NCBI GenBank assembly: GCA_002424575.1
Contig: DIKN01000129.1
Location: 1 to 30,535 of the forward strand
Reading direction: 5' to 3'
Source: Acholeplasmataceae bacterium UBA5617
GTDB taxonomy: Bacteria > Bacillota_I > Bacilli_A > Acholeplasmatales > Acholeplasmataceae
DNA length: 30,535 nucleotides
The first letter of the stretch is position 1, and each line of letters begins with the position of its first letter. A program made the translations under genes and the position numbers. A model generated the notes under the pieces. The model did not search any database. It saw nothing but the letters and a program-made list of their open reading frames with translations, and was not told where the DNA came from. This document shows positions 24,068 to 30,535 of the stretch, piece by piece.

Positions 24068-25195
24068 TTATACACCTCGTATTTTTTGTTTAACCCACGC
24101 TTCAAAAACCGTTTCAAAATCATCTTTTGGATCATTTTTTCTCTGAATAAATGCATCATGAGAAGGATAAATGGCTATTGCTTCAGTCAATCCTTGTTGT
24201 TTAAGCGAAGTGATATCGCCAGCAATCTGTCCGCAAATAGCCACAACAGGTATTTGTTTATTCACGTGGCGTAAAATCCCCATGATCGCTTTTCCCTTAG
24301 TTGTTTGATGATCGAGTTTCCCTTCACCTGTGATCACGACATCATAAGATTTGATGGTTGAAGAGAGATCATGCATGTCCCATAAGACATCAATTCCTGG
24401 CTTGATGGTTGCGTTGAATCCCATGATTAGTCCATAAGCTAGTCCACCAGCTGCACCTGTTCCTGGTTCGTTTTTGTATGTTTTGTGTATCACTTTTTCC
24501 ATCATCGATGCATAATGCATCATGTTATGATCAAGTCGATATGCATCCTCTAGGGTTGCTCCCTTTTGTATCGAGAAAACCATAGATGCTCCATGGGGTC
24601 CAGTTAATGGACTATCGACATCTGTTAATATGGTCATATCGATATCGTTTAACAACGGATCAAGTTTCTTTGAATCGATAGCATGTATTCGATAGAGTGT
24701 TCCGCCTGTTGGGATAAATGCTTCATTGTTTTCATCCAAAAATCGCATACCACATGCAGCCAACATACCTGCACCACCATCATTGGTTGCACTACCTCCA
24801 CAAGCAATAATCATATGTTTAACCCCATGATGCATGGCATCTATCATCAATTCACCCACGCCATAGGTCGTGGTCATATAGGGATTGAGATCGGGATATG
24901 CTAATTCATATCCAGCAGCTTGAGCCATTTCAATGATCGCTGTTTGTTGATCATCAGAGATGAGATAAGAGGACTGTACTTGATGAAAATGAGGTCCAGT
25001 CACATAACGTGTGATGCGATGTCCACCAACATGATGTTTAAAAGCATCCAGTGTACCCTCACCCCCATCAGCCATCACGATGCGTGTGCACATGGCATCA
25101 TGATCATACCGCTTAATCACACGTTCCATGGATAATCCAATATCTTCACTTGTGAACGTTCCCTTAAAGCTATCAGGCATGATCAACCAACGCAT
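24068..25195 (-). CDS. Glycerate kinase (GlxK/GarK type)
   Basis: A 375-residue kinase of the bacterial glycerate kinase type I family, which phosphorylates D-glycerate to 2- or 3-phosphoglycerate and feeds lower glycolysis. PDSFKGTFTSEDI near the N-terminus, MADGGEGTLDAF, ACGGSATNDGGAGMLAACG and TGEGKLDHQTTKGKA are strongly characteristic. It is the first gene of an operon with the cysteine hydrolase, racemase-like enzyme and HI0933 flavoprotein. GAGGTGAG precedes the ATG. A TATAAT at 25213-25218 lies directly after the tRNA terminator. Confidence 0.93.
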   Translation of the reverse strand: MRWLIMPDSFKGTFTSEDIGLSMERVIKRYDHDAMCTRIVMADGGEGTLDAFKHHVGGHRITRYVTGPHFHQVQSSYLISDDQQTAIIEMAQAAGYELAYPDLNPYMTTTYGVGELMIDAMHHGVKHMIIACGGSATNDGGAGMLAACGMRFLDENNEAFIPTGGTLYRIHAIDSKKLDPLLNDIDMTILTDVDSPLTGPHGASMVFSIQKGATLEDAYRLDHNMMHYASMMEKVIHKTYKNEPGTGAAGGLAYGLIMGFNATIKPGIDVLWDMHDLSSTIKSYDVVITGEGKLDHQTTKGKAIMGILRHVNKQIPVVAICGQIAGDITSLKQQGLTEAIAIYPSHDAFIQRKNDPKDDFETVFEAWVKQKIRGV

Positions 25196-25212
25196 CTTCT
25201 CACCTCAACCTC

Positions 25213-25218
25213 ATTATA
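25213..25218 (-). promoter_or_regulatory. -10 box for the glycerate kinase operon
   Basis: TATAAT on the minus strand, directly after the tRNA terminator T-run; the spacer would lie in the terminator hairpin. It predicts a leader of only about 11 bases beginning at the ribosome site. Confidence 0.45.
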
Positions 25219-25220
25219 AC

Positions 25221-25249
25221 AAAAAAACAATCATCGTGCAGATGATTGT
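25221..25249 (-). terminator. Terminator of the tRNA-Pro gene
   Basis: Perfect 9-bp stem ACAATCATC/GATGATTGT with a 5-base loop and T7 on the minus strand, starting nine bases after the tRNA CCA end. Confidence 0.88.
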
Positions 25250-25257
25250 ATCCATCA

Positions 25258-25334
25258 TGGTCGGGTAGACAGGATTTGAACCTGCGACCTCCTGGTCCCG
25301 AACCAGGCGCTCTACCAAGCTGAGCCACTACCCG
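25258..25334 (-). tRNA. tRNA-Pro, anticodon CGG, CCA encoded
   Basis: A full cloverleaf is visible on the minus strand: acceptor CGGGTAG/CTACCCG, D-arm GCTC..GAGC, anticodon stem CCTGG/CCAGG around loop TTCGGGA (anticodon CGG, reading CCG), T-arm GCAGG-TTCAAAT-CCTGT, discriminator A, then a genome-encoded CCA. It is a single tRNA gene with its own extended -10 promoter and terminator. Confidence 0.96.
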
Positions 25335-25352
25335 TTATTTGTCAGCAAAAAC

Positions 25353-25361
25353 ATTATAGCA
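25353..25361 (-). promoter_or_regulatory. Promoter of tRNA-Pro
   Basis: Extended -10 TGCTATAAT on the minus strand, 18 bases before the tRNA 5' end; no strong -35. Confidence 0.6.
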
Positions 25362-25448
25362 TAATCACTTTAAAAAGAGACATCTCGATTGATTTCAAGA
25401 TAAAAAAAGGAAGGTCAAATTTTTTTATGATGAATTTTCATTTCAGGC

Positions 25449-25477
25449 TTTCACTTATGCGTTTAATCCCTTATAAT
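25449..25477 (+). promoter_or_regulatory. Promoter of guaC
   Basis: TTTCAC (25449-25454), 17-bp spacer, TATAAT (25472-25477). The leader to the ATG at 25515 is about 30 bases, too short for a purine riboswitch. Confidence 0.6.
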
Positions 25478-25514
25478 ATTAACGTAGTTAAATAAATGCA
25501 CAAAGAGGTGTCTT

Positions 25515-26603
25515 ATGCGTATCGAATTTGATGAGAAGCTCGATTTTAGTGATGTCTTAATCCGTCCCAAACGGTCAACGCTTGCGTCTAGACGCGATGT
25601 CGACCTCAATCGTGAGTACATGTTTAAGCATAGCAAGCAATCCTGGAAAGGCATTCCCATCATGGCCTCGAATATGGATGGTGTTGGTACCATCGAGATG
25701 GCTCAAGAACTTCAAAAGCATGGTCTTTTTACATGTCTGGTTAAAAGTTATGATGAAGCAACCATCAATCAATATGCACCCACTCTCAATCCCAACCATT
25801 TTGCTGTTTCAACCGGAACATCAAAAGCTGATTTTGCTAATTTAAAACAAGTGTTGAAAAACAACCCAAACATTCAATTCATTTGTATTGATGTTGCTAA
25901 TGGTTATTCTGAACACTTCGGAGATTTTGTTGAAGCCGTCAGAAAAGCCTATCCAAATCATGTCATCATTGCAGGCAATGTGGTTACAGCAGATATGACC
26001 CAAGAGCTTATTTTACGTGGTGCAGATATCGTGAAAGTGGGTATTGGTCCAGGTTCTGTCTGTACAACACGTATCCAAACAGGTGTAGGATATCCACAAT
26101 TGTCAGCCATCATCGAGTGTGCAGACGCTGCCCATGGTTTAGGTGCACACATCATCAGCGATGGTGGTTGCACATGCCCAGGTGATGTCGCTAAGGCATT
26201 CGGTGCAGGTGCTGATTTTGTCATGCTCGGTGGCATGTTTGCTGGTCATATCGAAGGTGGTGGAGATGTGATCACCGAATATCATGACACACTACAACGT
26301 GATCAAAAGACCAATGAAACGATTTTTATTAAAAAACAATTCGTTGAGTTTTATGGCATGAGTTCTTCGACCGCGATGATTAAGCACCATGGTGAAGTTG
26401 CTGATTACAGAAGTTCTGAAGGTCGCACTGTAAAAATCCCCTTTAAGGGTCATGTTGAAACAACGGTAAAAGATATTTTAGGTGGAGTTCGTTCAACGTG
26501 TACGTATGTCGGTGCTCCAACGTTAAAGCAACTTTCAAAATGTACAACGTTCATCAAAGTTCATCGTCAATACAATGACGTTTTTGTCCGTGAAAAACAT
26601 TAG
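25515..26603 (+). CDS. guaC: GMP reductase
   Basis: A 362-residue enzyme that reduces GMP to IMP with NADPH, returning guanine nucleotides to the adenine branch. LDFSDVLIRPKRSTLASR, ASNMDGVGT, CIDVANGYSEHF, VKVGIGPGSVCTTR (catalytic C183), SDGGCTCPGDVAKAFG and FYGMSSSTAM follow the GuaC pattern, and the close match to the E. coli/eukaryote type sets it apart from the shorter GuaC2 type common in Firmicutes. Relative to E. coli it carries an extra stretch near residues 253-275 (YHDTLQRDQKTNETIFIKKQ). It lacks CBS domains, which excludes IMP dehydrogenase. AAAGAGGTG precedes the ATG. It is monocistronic, with its own promoter and terminator. Confidence 0.96.
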   Translation: MRIEFDEKLDFSDVLIRPKRSTLASRRDVDLNREYMFKHSKQSWKGIPIMASNMDGVGTIEMAQELQKHGLFTCLVKSYDEATINQYAPTLNPNHFAVSTGTSKADFANLKQVLKNNPNIQFICIDVANGYSEHFGDFVEAVRKAYPNHVIIAGNVVTADMTQELILRGADIVKVGIGPGSVCTTRIQTGVGYPQLSAIIECADAAHGLGAHIISDGGCTCPGDVAKAFGAGADFVMLGGMFAGHIEGGGDVITEYHDTLQRDQKTNETIFIKKQFVEFYGMSSSTAMIKHHGEVADYRSSEGRTVKIPFKGHVETTVKDILGGVRSTCTYVGAPTLKQLSKCTTFIKVHRQYNDVFVREKH

Positions 26604-26623
26604 ACGGTAATACCGTCTTTTTT
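26602..26623 (+). terminator. Terminator of guaC
   Basis: Stem AGACGGT/ACCGTCT with an AAT loop and T-run; the stop codon TAG overlaps the left arm. Confidence 0.85.
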
Positions 26624-26664
26624 CTTGAATCAGATAAATCGTGGCATACGTTGGTATCATAACA

Positions 26665-26673
26665 TGTTAAAAT
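26665..26673 (+). promoter_or_regulatory. Extended -10 promoter of the membrane protein-rhomboid pair
   Basis: TGTTAAAAT, 22 bases before the ATG at 26695, with AAGAAGGTG as ribosome site; the -35 is weak. Confidence 0.45.
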
Positions 26674-26694
26674 AGACATAAAGAAGGTGAACCC

Positions 26695-27078
26695 ATGAAA
26701 AAAGTACTATTGACAATCTTTTTTCTATTACCACGCATCATCTCGTGCTTCTTACTTCTCATCCTTTTTTTGTTCGCCTTTGATGCATTTAACCAATCAG
26801 GTACATTTTTTGAACGATTGGTCGATTTTCTTTTTCAATTGATACCGTTCGCTTTAGGTCTTATCTTATTCATCGTATCAACGACACGTGAATGGGCAGG
26901 ATCTGGTTTTGTTTTAATCGGTATACTTTACCAATTTTTCACCTTCACCGATCGTCCCATCACATCATTTTCTGAACGTGTCCCCTTATCGATTGCATTT
27001 TACAGTTTAGCCATCATGTGGATGATTCACTACATCTTTACACGTTTATACAAACAAGGAGATATTCATGGCATTTAA
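26695..27078 (+). CDS. Small membrane protein upstream of rhomboid protease
   Basis: A 127-residue protein with four hydrophobic helices (about residues 5-28, 42-62, 68-85 and 98-120). The layout (FFERLVDFLFQLIPFALGLILF then a glycine-containing helix) recalls the DUF7670-type small membrane proteins, a weak resemblance only. No catalytic motif is visible. It overlaps the rhomboid gene by 11 bases, with the rhomboid's AAGGAG in its last codons, so the two proteins are co-translated and may work together. Confidence 0.75.
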   Translation: MKKVLLTIFFLLPRIISCFLLLILFLFAFDAFNQSGTFFERLVDFLFQLIPFALGLILFIVSTTREWAGSGFVLIGILYQFFTFTDRPITSFSERVPLSIAFYSLAIMWMIHYIFTRLYKQGDIHGI

Positions 27079-27676
27079 CACATTCATCAAACAATACATC
27101 AAAAGACATCCTGTCAATGCCATTCTTTTGATGATCAACATCATTTTTCTTGTCGCAAGCTTACTGTTTTCTCTCTTTTTCCAAATCGATTTGGTTGCAC
27201 TGGGTGCCATTCATCAATCATCGATTCTCGTCAATCACGAGTACTACCGTATCATCACGGCTATGTTTATCCATGCCAACATCTTACACTTCTTATCCAA
27301 TATGGTCGTCCTCTATTATTTAGGAGGACACATGGAAAAATTGATTGGTCCACGAAAATATGCGTTGCTCTATCTTTCAGCAGGTTTAGCTTCATCACTC
27401 GTCGTCACTTTCTTCAGTACTGGATATACTGTTGGAGCATCAGGTGCTATATATGGTGTGATGGGTGGACTTTTTATGCTCACTATTCTGCGGAAATATT
27501 GGTTTCATCCAAAAGCCATATCATCGATTCAACAATTGATGGCTTTAAACTTAATATTGACTTTCGTCATCCCTAACATCAGTGTTATGGGACACTTAGG
27601 TGGTTTATTCATGGGTGTCATTCTATTTTTTTTCATGACACCAAAACACCCATATTTCTTTGATCAGCGCTTATAA
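27068..27676 (+). CDS. Rhomboid family intramembrane serine protease
   Basis: A 202-residue protein with about six membrane helices. The rhomboid dyad is present: S125 in VGASGAIYGVMGG and H176 in SVMGHLGGLFMG, and the first-loop HANILHFLSNMVVLYYLG matches the family's HxxxxHxxxN-type motif. It should cleave transmembrane helices of other membrane proteins within the bilayer; the substrate is unknown. It is minimal in size, with no cytoplasmic extra domain. The AAGGAGATATTC ribosome site lies inside the upstream gene. No clear terminator was seen on the plus strand after it. Confidence 0.92.
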   Translation: MAFNTFIKQYIKRHPVNAILLMINIIFLVASLLFSLFFQIDLVALGAIHQSSILVNHEYYRIITAMFIHANILHFLSNMVVLYYLGGHMEKLIGPRKYALLYLSAGLASSLVVTFFSTGYTVGASGAIYGVMGGLFMLTILRKYWFHPKAISSIQQLMALNLILTFVIPNISVMGHLGGLFMGVILFFFMTPKHPYFFDQRL

Positions 27677-27715
27677 ATAGCACATTTATCATCCTTAGGG
27701 CACATATGAAACGCG

Positions 27716-27742
27716 AAAAAAAACGGAGCCACAAGCTCCGTT
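27716..27742 (-). terminator. Terminator of the WHPTW-repeat membrane protein gene
   Basis: Stem AACGGAGC/GCTCCGTT with a 5-base loop and T8 on the minus strand, touching the stop codon. Confidence 0.85.
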
Positions 27743-28247
27743 ATTGATTTTCATCGCGTTCTTCATCGATGACGTAATGTCTTATCTTACTACGAATCGA
27801 TCCTTTTGAATAAATCACAGATGATTTAGGTGGAAAGAAGATGGTATTGATAATGGGTATTAAAAGAAACATAATCCATGTCGGGTGCCAAATCTTTGTA
27901 ATCAATCCAATGGCAATGTAGGCTGCTGAGATGACGATACCCACGGCTTTTCGCATGGTGATTTTCCGCTCAACAATCATGTTGACTAACGGTACAGAAA
28001 GGAAGATGAGCCATGTTGGGTGCCATACATCAAAACCAAATCCAACCCATAAGAAGATAGCTAAAGCGACGATGGGCATGATTTCAGATAATCTTTTCCA
28101 AGGATGACTGCTCAACAAAATCCAGCTGATCGGAATCAAGAAAAAGAAACTTGCTCCCAGTTCCCAGTTTTCTAGATATAGTCCAGAAAAGAGAAATAAC
28201 AATAAACTGATTAAAGGCATTGCAGCAATAATTCGACGATTCATCAT
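27741..28247 (-). CDS. Membrane protein with repeated WHPTW motifs
   Basis: A 168-residue protein with about six short hydrophobic helices and a charged C-terminal tail (residues 150-168, rich in Arg/Glu). Two near-identical units are visible, DVWHPTWLIFLSVPLVN and KIWHPTWIMFLLIPIIN, about 40 residues apart, and a decayed third unit (ENWELGASFFFLIPIS) near the N-terminus. Similar W-H-x-T-W segments occur in membrane tails of some small Firmicute regulators, but here there is no DNA-binding part. Function unknown. AAGGAG seven bases before the ATG supports the start. It has its own -10 and terminator. Confidence 0.78.
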   Translation of the reverse strand: MMNRRIIAAMPLISLLLFLFSGLYLENWELGASFFFLIPISWILLSSHPWKRLSEIMPIVALAIFLWVGFGFDVWHPTWLIFLSVPLVNMIVERKITMRKAVGIVISAAYIAIGLITKIWHPTWIMFLLIPIINTIFFPPKSSVIYSKGSIRSKIRHYVIDEERDENQ

Positions 28248-28270
28248 ATCACTCCTTATTTCACTTTTTT

Positions 28271-28276
28271 ATTATA
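28271..28276 (-). promoter_or_regulatory. -10 box for the WHPTW membrane protein gene
   Basis: TATAAT on the minus strand 24 bases before the ATG; no good -35. Confidence 0.45.
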
Positions 28277-28348
28277 ACATAGCACGATAGACATGATGCA
28301 TTCACATTTTTTTTCATTGTTTAAGCGTGATGTTTAAACCTTGTTTCA

Positions 28349-28377
28349 TTGCATTCCATAACAACTTGCTATATAAT
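28349..28377 (+). promoter_or_regulatory. Promoter of the six-helix membrane protein gene
   Basis: TTGCAT (28349-28354), 17-bp spacer, TATAAT (28372-28377), close to consensus. The open frame nominally begins with the TTG of the -35 box, so the true start must lie downstream, at 28409. Confidence 0.75.
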
Positions 28378-28408
28378 GCAAGTAGAGAGAATCAAAGGAG
28401 GACTATCC

Positions 28409-29068
28409 ATGAGTGAAAAATTGAAGTATGGTTATGGTTGGGTGCTTAAATTTATATTGGCAGCCATTTTAGTGGGCATAGGCATTTACATGATCTTTGC
28501 CAATGAAGTTGTTTATACGATCACCGGTGTCGCTATTGTAGCTTTTTCAATTTTCAGAGTTGTTCCTTTGATGAAATCCCTCAATCGCGAAGTTCTTCGT
28601 ACCATTAATCTGATCGAAATCATTTTTGATACCCTCATCGGTGGTGTCATGATCTATATCGCTCTAACACGAGATTTAGAAAATGAAGCTATTTGGGGAT
28701 ACATCTATCGTTACGCTTTAGCTTTCTTCTTCTATGCGCGCGGTCTTGTCTTCTTTAATTCCGTGGTTTTCTTTGGTGAAAAGACAGAAATTCCCAAGTT
28801 TTGGGTACATATCGCAGCACTCACATTAGGTGCCGTCATTGCAGTTCTTCCTGGATTTGATTATGGTTCAGTAGGTATCTTCTTACTTTTCATTTCTGTT
28901 ATAGGTGCAGCTTATCTCGGTTATGATGGCTTTGGTGGCTACAAGAAATATAGAGAATATGCCAAGACACTTAATGAAGGTAAAACCAAAGACAAACAAA
29001 AACCTGTCGAAGAAGAAAAACGCCCCATTTTAGATAAAGAAGAAGAAAAACGTCCTTACGTGAATTAA
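28409..29068 (+). CDS. Six-helix membrane protein with charged tail
   Basis: A 219-residue protein with about six membrane helices arranged in hairpins, similar in general layout to HdeD-type proteins, but I cannot assign a family. The C-terminal ~35 residues are cytoplasmic-looking and highly charged, with a short duplication (EEEKRPILDK and EEEKRPYVN). I chose the ATG at 28409: AAAGGAGG lies seven bases upstream and the promoter at 28349-28377 excludes earlier codons. The frame upstream begins only with TTG. It is monocistronic, with its own promoter and terminator. Confidence 0.82.
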   Translation: MSEKLKYGYGWVLKFILAAILVGIGIYMIFANEVVYTITGVAIVAFSIFRVVPLMKSLNREVLRTINLIEIIFDTLIGGVMIYIALTRDLENEAIWGYIYRYALAFFFYARGLVFFNSVVFFGEKTEIPKFWVHIAALTLGAVIAVLPGFDYGSVGIFLLFISVIGAAYLGYDGFGGYKKYREYAKTLNEGKTKDKQKPVEEEKRPILDKEEEKRPYVN

Positions 29069-29083
29069 TCCTTATTGATCAAG

Positions 29084-29110
29084 AAAATGCCGAGATTTCG
29101 GCATTTTTTT
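29084..29110. terminator. Bidirectional terminator
   Basis: Stem AAAATGCCGA/TCGGCATTTT (29084-29093 with 29098-29107), GATT loop, T-run to 29110. It serves the plus-strand membrane protein and touches the end of the convergent HAAS gene. Confidence 0.82.
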
Positions 29111-30102
29111 TAAGCTTTTTTTCCTTTTACTGTCTTGATCCACGTTACAATCAAATCGATGGATACCATGATGCTGATGAAGACGGTAAATCCTGTAACA
29201 CCCGATTCAAAATGCCCTTGAACCGCTGAAGCAGAGAGATCAAGATACATACCAATCCGTGCAAATGCTTCATATAATATTAAGCCTTCTGTATGAATAA
29301 AGATGAGGAATAAAACGGTTGATAATATTTGATGAGCGGTATAGACGGAAGCCAAGCCGATACGCCATTCTCCATAGTTAACTTTGAGCAAACTCACAAC
29401 AAAGCCAATAACCGCACTGATGATGAAAAAGACGATGAATTGATTGGTGATTTGACTATTAAAGATTTGGACGACGAGTTCTCCATCTTCATAGATACCG
29501 ATCAAATGAATATAGCGGATCAAGAAAACAAGAAATATGGCTGAAAATGCAGTGCCTAAGACCAAGCCAACAACCGATTCAACTCGCGAGATTTTCGTTG
29601 TATTCGGTTTGGGTAGGTCGGGTAAATCGGAGAGTTTCCATTCTGGCCATTTTTTATTTCGTGTGGCATATTCAATACCCCAAAAAACCAAGGTTACCCA
29701 TGTAAAAGCGCTGACGAATGCTGAAAATGACTTGGAAACAATTTTAGCGAAGACTTCGACAATTCCACCAAAAACACTTTGAGCATCGACATTCATGATG
29801 GCATCGATGGTACCAAAGACTAAAGTTACAGATAAAAAGATAATGGAGACAATCTTTAGAACCTGTAAGTAATCATCATAGAAAAGCGGTGAAACCACAT
29901 AACGATCTTGCCCACGATAATTTTTTGCCAATTCTCTCGGATGACCTAAATCATGTAAAACACGATCGATTTCTTCATCGCTTGGTTTTTCACTCATCAT
30001 GTCACGGATATTCGCGCCAAGTTCTTCTTTAACTTCTTCACGCATATTTTCTGGTAAGCGTTTTGTTACAGCATAGATGTAACGTTCAATGATATTTTTC
30101 AT
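29110..30102 (-). CDS. HAAS (DUF1700-like) domain membrane protein, PadR partner
   Basis: A 330-residue protein from the chosen ATG. Residues 1-70 are the soluble helical HAAS/DUF1700-type domain (IERYIYAVTKRLPENMREEV, then EIDRVLHDLGHPRELAKNYR), followed by about six membrane helices. Such domains are commonly encoded right after PadR regulators and are thought to act as membrane-bound partners in signalling; the signal is unknown. The frame is open to 30153, but GGAGG at the end of padR stands four and seven bases before ATG codons at 30105 and 30102; I use 30102, making a TGATG junction and tight coupling. Confidence 0.85.
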   Translation of the reverse strand: MKNIIERYIYAVTKRLPENMREEVKEELGANIRDMMSEKPSDEEIDRVLHDLGHPRELAKNYRGQDRYVVSPLFYDDYLQVLKIVSIIFLSVTLVFGTIDAIMNVDAQSVFGGIVEVFAKIVSKSFSAFVSAFTWVTLVFWGIEYATRNKKWPEWKLSDLPDLPKPNTTKISRVESVVGLVLGTAFSAIFLVFLIRYIHLIGIYEDGELVVQIFNSQITNQFIVFFIISAVIGFVVSLLKVNYGEWRIGLASVYTAHQILSTVLFLIFIHTEGLILYEAFARIGMYLDLSASAVQGHFESGVTGFTVFISIMVSIDLIVTWIKTVKGKKA

Positions 30103-30437
30103 CATGATTCCTCCCTCATCAGCTTGTTCATATCGCTGACAATGTTTTTCCATTCTTCCATCAATTTTCGATAGACTGATAAGCCTTCATCAGACAATCG
30201 ATAATACTTTCTAGGTCTTGACTCGGATGTGTCCCATTCACTGATCAATAATCCTTGAGCTTCAAGTCGACGCATAAGAGGATACAAAGTTCCCGCTTCA
30301 ATCATAACGCCTTTCTCTTCTAAAGCTTGTAGTAAGGAATAGCCATATTGATTATGCTTGAGTTGACTTAAAACGGATAGCACTTGAGTCCCACGTTTAA
30401 GTTCTAAAACCATGTTGCTATATTGGATGTTGTCCAT
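30102..30437 (-). CDS. PadR family transcriptional regulator
   Basis: A 111-residue winged-helix regulator. LELKRGTQVLSVLSQL, YGYSLLQALEEKGVMIEAGTLYPLMRRLEAQGLL and SESRPRKYYRLSDEG are the standard PadR pattern, ending in a dimerisation helix (EEWKNIVSDMNKLM). It should repress its own operon with the HAAS membrane protein; a perfect palindrome sits in its promoter spacer. GAGGAGTGAT precedes the ATG. Confidence 0.94.
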   Translation of the reverse strand: MDNIQYSNMVLELKRGTQVLSVLSQLKHNQYGYSLLQALEEKGVMIEAGTLYPLMRRLEAQGLLISEWDTSESRPRKYYRLSDEGLSVYRKLMEEWKNIVSDMNKLMREES

Positions 30438-30457
30438 ATCATCACTCCTCGAATGTT

Positions 30458-30487
30458 ATTATACTGTATGCCATACACTATTGTCAA
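30458..30487 (-). promoter_or_regulatory. Promoter of the padR operon
   Basis: On the minus strand TTGACA (30482-30487, consensus), 18-bp spacer, TATAAT (30458-30463, consensus). It is the strongest-looking promoter in the window, as expected if it is held down by a repressor. Confidence 0.82.
30465..30477. promoter_or_regulatory. Probable PadR operator
   Basis: TGTATGCCATACA is a perfect 13-base palindrome (TGTATG-C-CATACA) lying wholly within the -35/-10 spacer of the padR promoter, ideally placed for repression by the protein encoded downstream. Confidence 0.6.
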
Positions 30488-30535
30488 TAGATTACTATTA
30501 TTTTTTTGTTATTATTTTATTTTAATTAAACATGA

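Noticed and set aside
25334..25515. Purine riboswitch or other leader RNA upstream of guaC
   Set aside because: The promoter at 25449-25477 leaves a leader of about 30 bases and no aptamer-like pairing is seen.
26665..27078. Possible transposon or phage remnant with small hydrophobic genes
   Set aside because: No terminal repeats, transposase or integrase, and each gene has normal promoter and ribosome signals.
28349..28408. TTG-started N-terminal extension of the six-helix membrane protein
   Set aside because: It begins in the -35 box of a near-consensus promoter; AAAGGAGG supports the ATG at 28409.
30488..30535. AT-rich stretch at the right edge as replication origin or start of another gene
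   Set aside because: Too short and cut by the window; no DnaA-box cluster or open frame visible.

Overview
The window is about 30.5 kb of AT-rich bacterial chromosome with tightly packed genes. Several genes end in TGA and tryptophan is coded by TGG, so the standard bacterial code applies and this is not a Mycoplasma-type code. Low GC, strong AGGAGG-type ribosome sites, TATAAT/extended -10 promoters, a Bmp-type nucleoside importer and a general lack of cell-wall genes suggest a low-GC Firmicute or a free-living Mollicutes-like lineage (Acholeplasma/Izemoplasma/Haloplasma type). The lineage is an inference from style only; no rRNA is present. I see no insertion sequence, phage, CRISPR array or rRNA, and no stretch above 300 bp lacks a gene or RNA.

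Layout. 1-4.5 kb: the 3' part of a PIG-L family deacetylase, an MFS transporter, a PAS-GGDEF diguanylate cyclase, a small membrane protein and QueG. 4.6-9.7 kb: a complete nucleoside ABC importer in the order lipoprotein, ATPase, permease, permease (minus strand), with a terminator-like hairpin between the lipoprotein and the ATPase. 9.8-12.5 kb: an amidase, a two-part GNAT acetyltransferase and nucleoside diphosphate kinase. 12.6-16.3 kb: a P-loop kinase converging on a pseudouridine synthase that is translationally coupled to a GH18 lipoprotein. 16.3-19 kb: a three-gene operon of a thioredoxin-like/CcdA-like fusion, an unknown 95-residue protein and a cysteine desulfurase. 19-21.5 kb: a Gfo/Idh/MocA oxidoreductase overlapping an acetyltransferase. 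21.6-25.2 kb: a four-gene operon of glycerate kinase, cysteine hydrolase, Asp/Glu racemase-like protein and HI0933-type flavoprotein. Then tRNA-Pro(CGG), GMP reductase, a small membrane protein plus rhomboid protease, two more membrane proteins, and a PadR regulator with its HAAS-domain membrane partner at the right edge.

Connections. Nucleoside import (bmp operon), GMP reductase and Ndk together fit a purine-salvage lifestyle. The thioredoxin-CcdA/95-aa/NifS operon joins extracytoplasmic thiol redox with sulfur mobilisation and is the least familiar grouping here. The PadR promoter carries a perfect palindrome in its -35/-10 spacer, suggesting autoregulation. An apparently strong promoter at 19023-19051 drives no ORF and may make a small RNA. 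Most start codons were re-chosen from ribosome-binding sites, and this is stated in each entry.
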